This document shows, piece after piece, positions 35,285 through 44,332 of a DNA stretch of 64,000 nt (position 1 is the first letter of the stretch; each line of letters begins with the position of its first letter). Below the pieces are notes generated by a model. It was not told the origin of the DNA. It did no database searches and worked only from the letters and a program-made list of their open reading frames with translations. Origin of the DNA: Gracilimonas sp040904925 (lineage in GTDB: Bacteria > Bacteroidota > Rhodothermia > Balneolales > Balneolaceae); the NCBI GenBank assembly GCA_040904925.1, contig JBBDSP010000004.1:62001-126000 (forward strand), in the 5' to 3' direction. Position numbers and translations under genes: made by a program.

Positions 35285-35425
35285 GTAAAAAATATTTAAT
35301 GAAAATTATCTGATGAGAAAGTAACTCATCTGTCAATAATAGCTTATAGTATAACGACTGAGCCTTAGCGTCAAGTTCCAGATTTTTTTGATTGAAGGGA
35401 GTACATGCTTTTCCCTGATATTTTG

Positions 35426-35433
35426 TATATTTG
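35426..35433 (+). promoter_or_regulatory. Possible -7 element upstream of ileS
   Basis: TATATTTG matches the Bacteroidota -7 consensus TAnnTTTG and lies 33 bases before the ileS ATG. No good TTTG element occurs 19-21 bases upstream, so support is partial. Confidence 0.3.
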
Positions 35434-35466
35434 AGGCTTAAAACTATTCGCCGAACAAAGTTTTTT

Positions 35467-38400
35467 ATGGCTAAAAAATTTGAAGAGATAAAGCAATTAA
35501 GTTTTCCGAAATCAGAAGTTGAAATTCTGAACTGGTGGAAGGAACACAAGATTTTTGATAAAAGCCTCAGCACGCGTGAGGATGGAATTCCTTTTACCTT
35601 TTATGAAGGTCCACCCACTGCAAACGGGAAGCCGGGAATTCATCACGTGATGGCAAGAACGGTTAAAGATATGTTCTGTCGTTACAAGACGCTGAAGGGT
35701 TTCCGAGTGGAACGAAAAGCAGGCTGGGATACGCACGGACTTCCGGTAGAAATTGAAGTAGAAAAAGCACTTGGCCTCGAAGGGCGTTCTCAGGTTGAGG
35801 AATATGGCATAGAAAAATACAATGCTGAGTGCCGTAAAAGCGTACTTAAATATAAAGATCTCTGGGATGAACTCACCTCAAGGATGGGGTATTGGGTTGA
35901 TCAGAATGATCCCTATGTCACCTTTGAGAATAAATATATAGAGTCGGTATGGTGGGCTTTCAATAAGCTTTACAGCAAAGGGCTGGTCTATAAAGGATAT
36001 AAGATTCAATGGTACTCCCCTGGCAGTGGAACGGTGCTTTCGTCTCATGAAGTAAGTTTGGGATATAAGGAAACTCAAGATCCGTCCATTTATTTTAAGT
36101 TCAAGGTTGATGGAGAAGAGAATACCTATTTCTTGGCCTGGACAACTACACCATGGACGGTGGTTTCAAATATGGCCATCGCGGTAAACCCCAATTTGGA
36201 TTATGTGAAAGTTGCCCATTATGATGAGAAATTCATTATGGCGAAAGATTGTGTGGAGGACGTGCTGGGTGAGGATTACATCATAGAGGAAGAAATGAAA
36301 GGCTCGCAGCTTCTGCACAGAACCTACGAGCCAATTTTTGATTATGCGCTGAAGGAATTTGACAAGTCTGAAGCCTGGAAGGTGATTCCCGCCGATTATG
36401 TAACTACCGAAGACGGAACCGGTGTTGTGCATACCGCACCTGCTTTTGGTGCCGATGATTATGACTCCTGCCAAAAGGCGAATATTCCGATGTTTAACCC
36501 GATTGACGGTGAGGGGAAATTCACAGATAAAGCCCCGGATTTTGAAGGACAATGGTTTAAGGAGGCTGACAAAGATATCTCAAAAGCCATCAAGGAAAAG
36601 AACCGCATGTATAAGCATGAAACTATGGTTCATAATTATCCATTCGATTGGAGAAAGGGAACACCATTAATGTCGTATCCGGTAGAGTCTTGGTTTATTG
36701 AGACCACCAAGTTTAAGGATAGGATGGTGGAGTTGAATAAGAAAATTAACTGGAAGCCGGAAAGTACCGGTACAGGCCGTTTTGGAACCTGGCTCGAAAA
36801 TAACGTGGATTGGGCGGTTTCCCGCCAGCGTTACTGGGGAACACCGATTCCGATCTGGGTAAGTGATAAGGACCCGGAATATGTGGAGTGTATCGGAAGC
36901 ATGGATAAGCTTCGCGAAAAAGCAGGACTCGATGAAGATGCTGAGATAGATCTTCACCGACCTTATATTGATGAACTGACCTGGGAAGCTCCCGATGGAG
37001 GAACCATGCGTCGAATTCCGGATCTCCTGGATGTTTGGTTTGATTCCGGCGCTATGCCATTTGCACAATGGAATTATCCGTTTGATAACGACCACGATTT
37101 CCAGGTAAATTATCCCGCCGATTTTATTGCGGAAGGCGTGGATCAAACCCGGGGATGGTTTTATACGCTACACGCTTTGGGTACTATGCTGTTCAATGAA
37201 GAAGCCTACAAAAATGTAGTTTCTAACGGACTGGTACTGGATGAGAACGGCGAGAAAATGAGTAAGTCGAAAGGTAACTCTGTAGACCCTTTCGAGGTGA
37301 TTCAGGAGTTTGGGGCTGATACGGTTCGTTGGTATATGATGAGTAACTCATCCCCCTGGGATAATCTTAAATTCAGCATTGACGGACTTAAGGAAGTTCA
37401 GCGGAAATTCTTTAACACCATTGTGAACACCTATTCCTTCTTTGCAATGTATGCGAATATTGATGGCTTCACGTTTTCAGGAACAGCCATCCCAAATGCG
37501 GATCGCCCTGAAATTGACAAGTGGATAATTTCTCGCCTTAACAGTACCGTAAAAGTAGTTGAGGAACATCTCGAAGATTATGAGCCAACTAAGGCTGCTC
37601 GTGAACTTGAAAACTTTGTTGAGGAGCTGAGTAACTGGTATGTGCGCCGTAACCGTCGTCGTTTCTGGAAAGAAGGCAATACGCTAGATAAAACGGCGGC
37701 TTATCAAACTCTGTATGAGTGCCTGAATGACCTGAGTAAGATGATCAGTCCGATCGCTCCATTTATTGGGGAATGGCTGTATCAGAAATTGAATAAGGTA
37801 ACCCGGCAGGAAGAAGAATCAGTTCACCTTGCTTTCTTCCCAACAGTGGAAGAAACAGCCATCAATAAAGCACTTGAGCACAAGATGGAGATGGCACGGT
37901 TGATATCATACATTGTACTTCGCGTGCGAAATCAAATTGAGATGAATGTTCGCCAGCCTTTAGGCAGAATAATTCTTCCGATAAAAGACGAAAGTGAACG
38001 ACAGGCCATTGAGTCAGTTCGGGATATCATTCTGGAAGAAGTTAACGTTAAGGACATTCAGTTTGTGGATGACGATTCCGGTATTGTTAAGAAATCAGCC
38101 AAACCAAATTATCCTATATTAGGAAAGCGGTTAGGCCCAAAAATGAAAGCGGTGGCTGCCAAAGTGGGTCAACTATCAACAGAACAGATCACGCAGTTTG
38201 AGAAACAGGGATGGATAGATCTGGACGTTGATGATGAGACTATCCGTATTGACGAAGAAGGTCTCGAAATTGTGCGTACCGGATTGGAAGGCTGGACGGT
38301 TGAAACCGAAAAAGGCCTGAGCGTTGCTGTAGACACGGCATTAAGTGAAGATCTGGTTCAGGAAGGGATCGCCCGTGAGTTCGTAAATCGCGTGCAGAAT

Positions 38401-38625
38401 ATGAGAAAAGAAGCTAATTTTGAGGTGACCGACCGAATTGCAATAGGCTTTACCGGATCTGATGCAATTAAGGAAGCTGTTGTTTCCATGAGTGACTATA
38501 TTAAGAAGGAAACCTTGGCGGAAGAAATTCAGATCACGGAATTAGAAGTCTCAGACTTTACCAAAGAGTGGGAGATCGGTGATGAAAAATGCACTATCTC
38601 AATCCGAAGAAATATAAATTCATAA
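35467..38625 (+). CDS. ileS: Isoleucyl-tRNA synthetase
   Basis: This 1052-residue class I aminoacyl-tRNA synthetase starts at the ATG at 35467; the ORF extends to a TTG inside the likely promoter. The HIGH-type motif is GKPGIHHVMA in the YEGPPTANGKPGIHHVMA context, and the KMSKS loop is GEKMSKSKGN. Between them lies the editing domain with TTWTTPWTVVSN-type segments. The length and sequence style resemble the longer, eukaryote-like IleS group. It attaches Ile to its tRNA. dksA-like and lspA follow closely on the same strand. Confidence 0.97.
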   Translation: MAKKFEEIKQLSFPKSEVEILNWWKEHKIFDKSLSTREDGIPFTFYEGPPTANGKPGIHHVMARTVKDMFCRYKTLKGFRVERKAGWDTHGLPVEIEVEKALGLEGRSQVEEYGIEKYNAECRKSVLKYKDLWDELTSRMGYWVDQNDPYVTFENKYIESVWWAFNKLYSKGLVYKGYKIQWYSPGSGTVLSSHEVSLGYKETQDPSIYFKFKVDGEENTYFLAWTTTPWTVVSNMAIAVNPNLDYVKVAHYDEKFIMAKDCVEDVLGEDYIIEEEMKGSQLLHRTYEPIFDYALKEFDKSEAWKVIPADYVTTEDGTGVVHTAPAFGADDYDSCQKANIPMFNPIDGEGKFTDKAPDFEGQWFKEADKDISKAIKEKNRMYKHETMVHNYPFDWRKGTPLMSYPVESWFIETTKFKDRMVELNKKINWKPESTGTGRFGTWLENNVDWAVSRQRYWGTPIPIWVSDKDPEYVECIGSMDKLREKAGLDEDAEIDLHRPYIDELTWEAPDGGTMRRIPDLLDVWFDSGAMPFAQWNYPFDNDHDFQVNYPADFIAEGVDQTRGWFYTLHALGTMLFNEEAYKNVVSNGLVLDENGEKMSKSKGNSVDPFEVIQEFGADTVRWYMMSNSSPWDNLKFSIDGLKEVQRKFFNTIVNTYSFFAMYANIDGFTFSGTAIPNADRPEIDKWIISRLNSTVKVVEEHLEDYEPTKAARELENFVEELSNWYVRRNRRRFWKEGNTLDKTAAYQTLYECLNDLSKMISPIAPFIGEWLYQKLNKVTRQEEESVHLAFFPTVEETAINKALEHKMEMARLISYIVLRVRNQIEMNVRQPLGRIILPIKDESERQAIESVRDIILEEVNVKDIQFVDDDSGIVKKSAKPNYPILGKRLGPKMKAVAAKVGQLSTEQITQFEKQGWIDLDVDDETIRIDEEGLEIVRTGLEGWTVETEKGLSVAVDTALSEDLVQEGIAREFVNRVQNMRKEANFEVTDRIAIGFTGSDAIKEAVVSMSDYIKKETLAEEIQITELEVSDFTKEWEIGDEKCTISIRRNINS

Positions 38626-38635
38626 CTAAGCAGCT

Positions 38636-39037
38636 ATGGCTACACAAGATTCAAAAAACGACGAAAGAGTATCTCCATATAGCGATGAAGAGTTGGAATA
38701 TTTCCGCGAAATAATTATCAAGAAGATGGAAGAAGCAGAAGAAGAAGTGAATGCTTTACAACGTACGCTGCGTGAAAGTATGGAAAATGCTTCGGACGAA
38801 TCTGCTTACTCCTACCACATGGCTGATGCCGGAACGGATGCGCAAGAGCGTGAAAAAACGTACATGCTTTTCAACAGAACCAAGAAGTTCATAAAGTACC
38901 TGGACGACGCGCTCACTCGTATCGACAAAAAAACATATGGTGTATGCAAGGTTACCGGGAAGAAAATTTCCAAAGGTCGCCTGGAAGCTGTACCACATAC
39001 GCAGCTGAGTATTGACGCCAAATTAAAACGCAGATAA
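38636..39037 (+). CDS. DksA/TraR-family protein with degenerate zinc finger
   Basis: This 133-residue protein has a helical N-terminal half (coiled coil about 15-60) and the DksA/TraR C-terminal segment TYGVCKVTGKKISKGRLEAV. Of the four zinc-binding Cys, only the first (in YGVC) remains. Proteins of this form are frequent in Bacteroidota. DksA proteins bind in the RNA polymerase secondary channel and modulate initiation with ppGpp; whether this one does is inferred. It begins 10 bases after ileS and 10 bases before lspA. Confidence 0.85.
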   Translation: MATQDSKNDERVSPYSDEELEYFREIIIKKMEEAEEEVNALQRTLRESMENASDESAYSYHMADAGTDAQEREKTYMLFNRTKKFIKYLDDALTRIDKKTYGVCKVTGKKISKGRLEAVPHTQLSIDAKLKRR

Positions 39038-39047
39038 TTATTCCGGT

Positions 39048-39638
39048 TTGAACAGAAAAAAACTGATGGCCATTTTTGCCCCGGCACTTGTTGTGCTGGT
39101 TCTAGACCAGGTTACGAAATGGCTTATCCGAACTACGCCTGAATTGCAGAATAAAGTCATTATAGAAGGATGGCTACAATTTTACTTTACAAAAAATCCG
39201 GGGATGGCTTTGGGTATCGATATTTTGTCAACTCCGGTTGTAAGTATCGTTGCTATAGTGGCGGTTTCAGGAATCCTCTTTTATATCCTCAAGAATATTG
39301 AGGAGGCAACGGTCGGGTATTTGACTTGTATGGGATTCATTGTAGGAGGTGCATTCGGAAATATTGCGGATCGTATTTTTATGGGAATCGTAGGAGATTA
39401 CGGGGGAGTTCTTGAAGGTCACGTAGTTGATTTCATCTACTTTTCTCTTAAGATCGGCGACTGGACAGTTTTCCCTTACATCTTTAATGTGGCCGACATC
39501 GCCATTTCCTGCTCCATTATTCTACTGCTGATCTTTAACCGCAGGTTTTTCATTACACAAAACGGAGAGCAGGAAGGTGATGCAGAAGAAGCTGCTTCTG
39601 AAGCATCCGCGGAAGTGAAAACTGATTCGCCTCAATAA
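39048..39638 (+). CDS. lspA: Signal peptidase II (lipoprotein signal peptidase)
   Basis: This 196-residue membrane aspartyl protease removes signal peptides from prolipoproteins. It has four transmembrane helices. The catalytic Asp pair is in GGAFGNIADRI and FNVADIAIS, and LDQVTKW and FTKNPGMALG are family motifs. The start may be TTG 39048 (LNRKK gives positive charge before helix 1) or ATG 39066; the TTG keeps the expected topology. It is the third gene after ileS and dksA-like. Its many targets include the lipoproteins in this window. Confidence 0.94.
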   Translation: MNRKKLMAIFAPALVVLVLDQVTKWLIRTTPELQNKVIIEGWLQFYFTKNPGMALGIDILSTPVVSIVAIVAVSGILFYILKNIEEATVGYLTCMGFIVGGAFGNIADRIFMGIVGDYGGVLEGHVVDFIYFSLKIGDWTVFPYIFNVADIAISCSIILLLIFNRRFFITQNGEQEGDAEEAASEASAEVKTDSPQ

Positions 39639-39676
39639 CCCGATATTTTTCCCACTCTTGTAATTAAATAGACCTT

Positions 39677-39918
39677 ATTCCCAACGTCCCGTTGGGAATG
39701 CCTGTCAGAACCTCCGGTTCGAATATGGAGTTTGAGAGATGATAAAGGATACTCTATCTCATTGCAGCGGCTCTGCTCCGCTGAGGCTTCGCCTCATGCT
39801 AAGTTCCCTTAACGTTGTTCTCTGTTACCCTACCTATAGTATTTGATTGCAGTCTTACATTATGAACCTAATTTGGTAGTAGGAGACGGAGCCTCCATAA
39901 GACGTTGCGGAGCAGAGC
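39677..39918. repeat. Intergenic palindrome cluster (REP/BIME-like)
   Basis: The 329-base gap between lspA and ribBA contains no gene but several hairpins. They are ATTCCCAACG-TCC-CGTTGGGAAT (39677-39699, perfect 10-bp arms), AGCGG...CCGCT (39766-39782) and TGAGGC-TTC-GCCTCA (39782-39796). A 12-bp inverted pair GCTCTGCTCCGC (39770-39781)/GCGGAGCAGAGC (39907-39918) links the left and right parts. This looks like an extragenic palindromic element. Confidence 0.65.
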
Positions 39919-39934
39919 TACCGTAACGAGGGTA

Positions 39935-39950
39935 AAAAGGCCAACCGGCC
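39935..39950 (-). terminator. Weak terminator-like hairpin after ribBA
   Basis: On the minus strand GGCC-GGTT-GGCC is followed by TTTTT, 18-33 bases beyond the ribBA stop. The stem is only 4 bp, so it is weak. Confidence 0.4.
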
Positions 39951-39967
39951 GTATTGATTATTTGCTG

Positions 39968-41149
39968 CTACTCGTCTTCGAAAGGATATTTCTGAGCAGA
40001 AAAATCGAAGTTATGGTTGATGGGAACCTGGTCTACAATTTCCAGCCCAAAACTTTTGATCCCAATTCTCTTGACCGGATTGTTGGTCATTAATTTCAGC
40101 TTGCGGATGCCGAGTGAACGCAGGATCTGAGCTCCAACTCCATAATCCCGTGTGTCTCCACGAGGATTGATGTCCTCTTCATTATTTTCTACCGTACCTT
40201 TTTGAAGAGCTTTCAGAGTTTTAAGCTGATTCACCAAGACCGAGCCACGCTGATTTCGGTTCATATATAAAACCACACCTTTTCCTTCCCGTTCAACCTG
40301 AAGCATCGCCTGGTGAAGCTGCTCACTGGTATCTTTATTTCGAGCCCCAAAAATATCTCCGATCAGATCGGAAGAATGCACTCTGGTGAGCACCGGTTCT
40401 TCTTTGGTCCAGCTGCCTTTGGTAAGAGCTAAATGAATATCGCCGGTAAGTTTTTCCTTGAAGGCGCGAAGGCTGAAATTACCATACATGGTGGGCAGGT
40501 TTACATCCATCACTTCATGAACCAGGGTCTCATTTTCATTACGATAGGCAATGAGATCTTTTATGGTAATGATCTTCATCTCAAATTCTTCTGCCATCTT
40601 GATGAGCTCGGGAACACGGGCCATTTCTCCGTCTTCCTTCATGATCTCACAAATGATGCCCAGAGGTTTGAGTCCGGCCAGTCGGGCAAGATCTATGGCT
40701 GCTTCGGTGTGGCCTGCACGGCGAAGTACGCCACCTTCAACAGCAAGCAACGGAAAGACATGTCCGGGCCGACGGAAGTCAACGGGTTTGGAATCGTCAC
40801 TTGCCAGTTCTCGGATCGTATTGGCGCGATCCTGAGCAGAAATTCCCGTTGTGGTTTGTCGCTTGTGATCAACAGAGATGGTAAAGTTAGCCTCGTCCGG
40901 ATCGGCTCCTTCCTGAACCATATGCCGAAGTTTCAGCTTATCGGCTTTTTCTTTGGTGATAGGTGCACAAACGAGTCCGCGCCCGTGAGTTACCATCAGG
41001 TTGATGGCATCTTTTGTGACCATCTCGGCCGCCATTAGGAAATCCCCTTCATTTTCGCGGTCTTCATCATCAACCACGATGACCATTTTGCCATTCTTGA
41101 TATCTTCGATGGCTTCGGTAATGGTATTGAAATGAAATTCCTGACTCAT
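39968..41149 (-). CDS. ribBA: RibBA: DHBP synthase fused to a zinc-ligand-less GTP cyclohydrolase II domain
   Basis: This 393-residue fusion has an N-terminal DHBP synthase (RibB) with DDEDRENEGDF, GRGLVCAP, RPGHVFPL and RRAGHTEAAIDL intact. The C-terminal GTP cyclohydrolase II-like half (about 205-393) has TRVHSSDLIGDIFGARNKDT where E. coli RibA has HSECLTGD...RCDCG. None of the three zinc Cys is present, and the whole half contains no Cys. The later EGRGIGL-type loop is also altered (NRNQRGSVL), while LMTNNPVK is kept. Cyclohydrolase activity is doubtful. ribD is also in this window, at the left edge. Confidence 0.93.
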   Translation of the reverse strand: MSQEFHFNTITEAIEDIKNGKMVIVVDDEDRENEGDFLMAAEMVTKDAINLMVTHGRGLVCAPITKEKADKLKLRHMVQEGADPDEANFTISVDHKRQTTTGISAQDRANTIRELASDDSKPVDFRRPGHVFPLLAVEGGVLRRAGHTEAAIDLARLAGLKPLGIICEIMKEDGEMARVPELIKMAEEFEMKIITIKDLIAYRNENETLVHEVMDVNLPTMYGNFSLRAFKEKLTGDIHLALTKGSWTKEEPVLTRVHSSDLIGDIFGARNKDTSEQLHQAMLQVEREGKGVVLYMNRNQRGSVLVNQLKTLKALQKGTVENNEEDINPRGDTRDYGVGAQILRSLGIRKLKLMTNNPVKRIGIKSFGLEIVDQVPINHNFDFSAQKYPFEDE

Positions 41150-41188
41150 AAAGCGGTATTACTATTTAACACTATGTCTTTTGATAAT

Positions 41189-41342
41189 GTGATCTTGAGC
41201 GCTTTTATGTTAAAAATATAACAGAAGTTGAACGCGAAGGATCTCAAAGATTTAACAAATGCGGATATATAAAAAGGAATTGAAACTCTTCGCGATCTAA
41301 TTCTTAAACTAAATTAAGTATCAAGTTGCTCAGAGTGACAAC
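41189..41342. repeat. Nested inverted repeat (MITE-like), decayed copy 2
   Basis: This shares with the copy at 21465-21616 the segments CTTGAGCGCTTT and TTGAACGCGAAGGATCTCAA, the internal CTTCGCGATCT, and an AGAGTGACAAC end. The terminal repeats are imperfect. It fills most of the 213-base gap between ribBA and yajC. Confidence 0.65.
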
Positions 41343-41362
41343 CTAAATTGCTTGCCTATTTT

Positions 41363-41680
41363 TTATTTATCCTTTTTATTAGGATTCACATCGGTAATAG
41401 CAGATTTTAGCATACGGATCTTGGTTCCGCTGTCGATATCAACTAACACTTCATTTTCTTCGATCTTATCGAGAATACCGATGATGCCTGATGAAGTAAC
41501 AACTTTGTCACCCTTTTTCATTTCAGAAACCATTTCTTTGATCTCTTTCTGCCGCTTGCTTTGCGGACGTATGATAAAAAGGTAGAATACCAGGAAAATA
41601 GCGCCCAGGAAAACAAGGTTGATAATTCCGGCGCTTTCGTCACCGGGAGCTCCCATAAAAAACAGAGGTAGAAATTGCAT
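41363..41680 (-). CDS. yajC: Preprotein translocase accessory protein YajC
   Basis: This 105-residue protein has one membrane helix (about 18-37, in NLVFLGAIFLVFYLFIIRPQ). The signature RPQSKRQKEIKEM follows, then GDKVVTSSGIIG and a basic C-terminus. YajC associates with SecDF in the Sec export complex. secD/secF are not in the window. It lies between a repeat element and a usp gene with its own terminator. Confidence 0.95.
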   Translation of the reverse strand: MQFLPLFFMGAPGDESAGIINLVFLGAIFLVFYLFIIRPQSKRQKEIKEMVSEMKKGDKVVTSSGIIGILDKIEENEVLVDIDSGTKIRMLKSAITDVNPNKKDK

Positions 41681-41738
41681 AAGTATTGATTAGTGTGCGA
41701 TTATATTTTTGCGGGCAAAAGATACAAATTCCTGCACC

Positions 41739-41771
41739 AAAAAAATGCCCCGACTATTGAGACGGGGCATT
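41739..41771 (-). terminator. Rho-independent terminator after the universal stress protein gene
   Basis: A perfect 9-bp stem, AATGCCCCG/CGGGGCATT (41744-41752 with 41763-41771), is followed on the minus strand by a T run. Confidence 0.87.
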
Positions 41772-41800
41772 AATGATTTAGTTTAAGTATGAAGAGATGA

Positions 41801-42703
41801 TCAGCTAAATAGTGATTTTAAGAACTTCTGATGCTTCTCTTTATTTTTCTGTATCAAAAGTGGAATCCCAAATGCGTAATCCACCATTTTATCCGTGAAG
41901 TCATGATTGACAAAATTGGTCAATTTTTTAGACTTGGAAGATACGATGATGAGATCAGTTTGGTCGGTCACGGCCTGATTATATACAACATCCGCCACAC
42001 GATCTTTCTTTTGCAGAGAAATTGTGTAATTGACATTTTCACCGGGGTTATACTTGTCTTTGAACTCTTCCAGCTTGTCTTTCACTTTTTTATCCACGTC
42101 CATTTTCTCTTTATCAGAGAGCATGTAAGGGAAAAACTGTGCACGATAGCGGTAAATATGCTGTGCCGTCACGCTTCCTCCATTAACAAGTTTTGATGCA
42201 GTTTGAACCGCCAGAGCTGATTGCTCGGAAAAGTCGACCGGAGCAAGAATTTTTTTCATGTTATAGCGGCTGTTTTCCGGTACGAACATAATGGAAGTAG
42301 CTACATATCTAAGTATTCGTTTTGGAATGATTCCTTCTCCGGCATAGCCAACTTTTTTACCCATTAAGAGTAAGTCAGGCTCCATAGAGTTAACCAAATC
42401 AATAATTTGATCGGTGGGTTTACCTGTTTTGAGCATCACTCTTATTTCAATGGAATCATCATTGAAATGTCCGCTGACCTTATCGTTCAGTTCATTTCTG
42501 ATCAGGTCCAGAAATTCCTCTTCAGAATCAAGCTCCGGAAATTGTTCTGCGATCTCCAAAGCAGTTGGTCCGGATTCCACGGCATGAAAGAATGTGATGG
42601 TTTTAGGTTTTACGATGGAGGTTAGAAATGCCGTATATCCGATAAGAATATTGTCCATGTCGGATAAATCAAGACATGCTAACCAGTGTTTTGAATCTAT
42701 CAT
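41801..42703 (-). CDS. Tandem universal stress protein (UspA family)
   Basis: This 300-residue protein contains two UspA-like halves (about 1-145 and 148-290). The second begins KKILAPVDFSEQSALAV, the usual strand-loop start. The ATP-binding G-2x-G-9x-G pattern is not clear in either half. Its gene starts 9 bases after the BCCT transporter stop on the same strand, so the two are likely co-transcribed. Usp proteins are often paired with transporters as regulators, a plausible but untested link here. Confidence 0.88.
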   Translation of the reverse strand: MIDSKHWLACLDLSDMDNILIGYTAFLTSIVKPKTITFFHAVESGPTALEIAEQFPELDSEEEFLDLIRNELNDKVSGHFNDDSIEIRVMLKTGKPTDQIIDLVNSMEPDLLLMGKKVGYAGEGIIPKRILRYVATSIMFVPENSRYNMKKILAPVDFSEQSALAVQTASKLVNGGSVTAQHIYRYRAQFFPYMLSDKEKMDVDKKVKDKLEEFKDKYNPGENVNYTISLQKKDRVADVVYNQAVTDQTDLIIVSSKSKKLTNFVNHDFTDKMVDYAFGIPLLIQKNKEKHQKFLKSLFS

Positions 42704-42712
42704 TTTATACCT

Positions 42713-44332
42713 CTAGTCCGATTTTTTCTGTTTTTTTATTGCTTTCATGACTAAGTCTCTGTAAGACTCCCTTTCTTTATCCCGATCTTTTCGCAGATAA
42801 TCTTGATGTTCTTGTTCCAAACCTTTCTTCAGGCTGTAACACATTACCAATAGCACAAATACGAAAGGCAAACCGGTACTTATCGCTCCGGCCTGTAGAG
42901 CTCCAAGTCCACCACCCAATAAAAGGACTGCGGCTACAATACCCTCAGTGGAAGCCCAAAAAATACGCTGCCCTACCGGGGCATCAAGTTTACCGCCACT
43001 TGTCAATCCATCGATCACTAACGAGCCTGAGTCAGACGAGGTCACAAAGAAACTCAATACCAATATTATGGCAAGAAACGAAGTAACGATGGCCCAGGGA
43101 AATTGATCAAGTAAGATGAAAAGTGAAGTAGTCTGATCAGCTTCTACTGCAGAAGCAATCTCAGCAATTCCATTCGTCTCAAGGAATAATGCACTTCCCC
43201 CGAAACCACTCATCCATAGAAAAGTGATCATGGTTGGAACGATCAATACACCTAATACAAATTGCTTTACTGTTCGGCCTCTTGAGATTCGGGCTATGAA
43301 CATCCCAACATAAGGCGACCATGAGATCCACCAGGCCCAATAAAAGACGGTCCATGATGACATGAATGAGCCTTCTTCATATGATTGTGTCCAGAAAGCA
43401 TACTTCCCAAAGTTCTGAGCATAATGCCCGAGATTTTGAATGAATGATTCAAAGATGTATAAGGTGGGCCCAACAATTAAGATGAAGAGGAGAAAGAGAC
43501 CGGCAAGTCTGATATTAAATTCACTCAGTACCTTAACTCCTTTATCAATCCCTAAAACAACAGAGACCACAGCTATTGCTGTAACTCCGGCAATAATTAT
43601 TACTTGTAAATTCGTTGTGTTTTCAAACCCAAACACATACTCCATTCCTGCGCCGGCTTGTGCTGCGCCAAGGCCTAATGAAGTGGCCAGCCCAAACATG
43701 GTAGCTAAGACAGCTAAAATATCTATTACATCACCGATCCAGCCGTTAATTCTGTCCCCTAAAATTGGATAAAATACGGATCGGAATGAGAGCGGTAGTT
43801 TTCGGTTGAAGGCAAAAAAGGCTAAGGCCAATGCTACAATAGCATAGACAGCCCAGGCATGAAGTCCCCAGTGTAAAAAGGTAACTCCCATTGCATCACG
43901 AATAGCTTCTGTTGAACCGGCTTCAGCATGAGGAGGATAAAGAAGATGCCACATCGGTTCCGCAACGGCATAAAACATGAGTCCGATTCCCATTCCTGCA
44001 CTGAATAACATAGCAAACCATGCCATAGTGCTAAAGTCAGGTTCAGCATCTTCACCGCCCAAGCGGATACTTCCGTATTTACTGAACGCAAAATAAACCG
44101 CAAAACCAATGAAAATATTAACAGCCGCTACAAATAACCAACTTGCAGAATCTGTGATACCATCTTTAACTGCATTAAAAGCATTTTCTGCAGAGTCTCC
44201 GGCCCAGAGAGTGACAACAATTAATATGGTTATTAAAATCACAGAAGGCCAAAAAACAGGCTTATGTATATCAAAATATTTGTTGATCCCCGTTTTTTCA
44301 CCCGGGTCTTTCTCTTCTCCTCGTATTGCCAT
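42713..44332 (-). CDS. BCCT-family betaine/choline/carnitine transporter
   Basis: This 539-residue protein has twelve hydrophobic helices. The BCCT hallmarks are FYAVAEPMWHLLYPP, FLHWGLHAWAVYAI, the WAWWISWSPYVGMFIARISR substrate-site helix, and TSSDSGSLVIDGLTSGG. These proton- or sodium-coupled carriers take up compatible solutes, which fits a marine organism. The charged N- and C-terminal tails may sense osmolarity. A Usp gene follows at 9 bases. The 347-base upstream region contains nested hairpins that may act in its leader. Confidence 0.95.
   Translation of the reverse strand: MAIRGEEKDPGEKTGINKYFDIHKPVFWPSVILITILIVVTLWAGDSAENAFNAVKDGITDSASWLFVAAVNIFIGFAVYFAFSKYGSIRLGGEDAEPDFSTMAWFAMLFSAGMGIGLMFYAVAEPMWHLLYPPHAEAGSTEAIRDAMGVTFLHWGLHAWAVYAIVALALAFFAFNRKLPLSFRSVFYPILGDRINGWIGDVIDILAVLATMFGLATSLGLGAAQAGAGMEYVFGFENTTNLQVIIIAGVTAIAVVSVVLGIDKGVKVLSEFNIRLAGLFLLFILIVGPTLYIFESFIQNLGHYAQNFGKYAFWTQSYEEGSFMSSWTVFYWAWWISWSPYVGMFIARISRGRTVKQFVLGVLIVPTMITFLWMSGFGGSALFLETNGIAEIASAVEADQTTSLFILLDQFPWAIVTSFLAIILVLSFFVTSSDSGSLVIDGLTSGGKLDAPVGQRIFWASTEGIVAAVLLLGGGLGALQAGAISTGLPFVFVLLVMCYSLKKGLEQEHQDYLRKDRDKERESYRDLVMKAIKKQKKSD

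Noticed and set aside
35238..35573. 111-codon minus-strand frame across the ileS start
   Set aside because: It is antisense to ileS and overlaps the phosphatase gene in another frame.
36166..37146. Minus-strand frames of 128 and 159 codons inside ileS
   Set aside because: They are antisense to well-conserved synthetase sequence.
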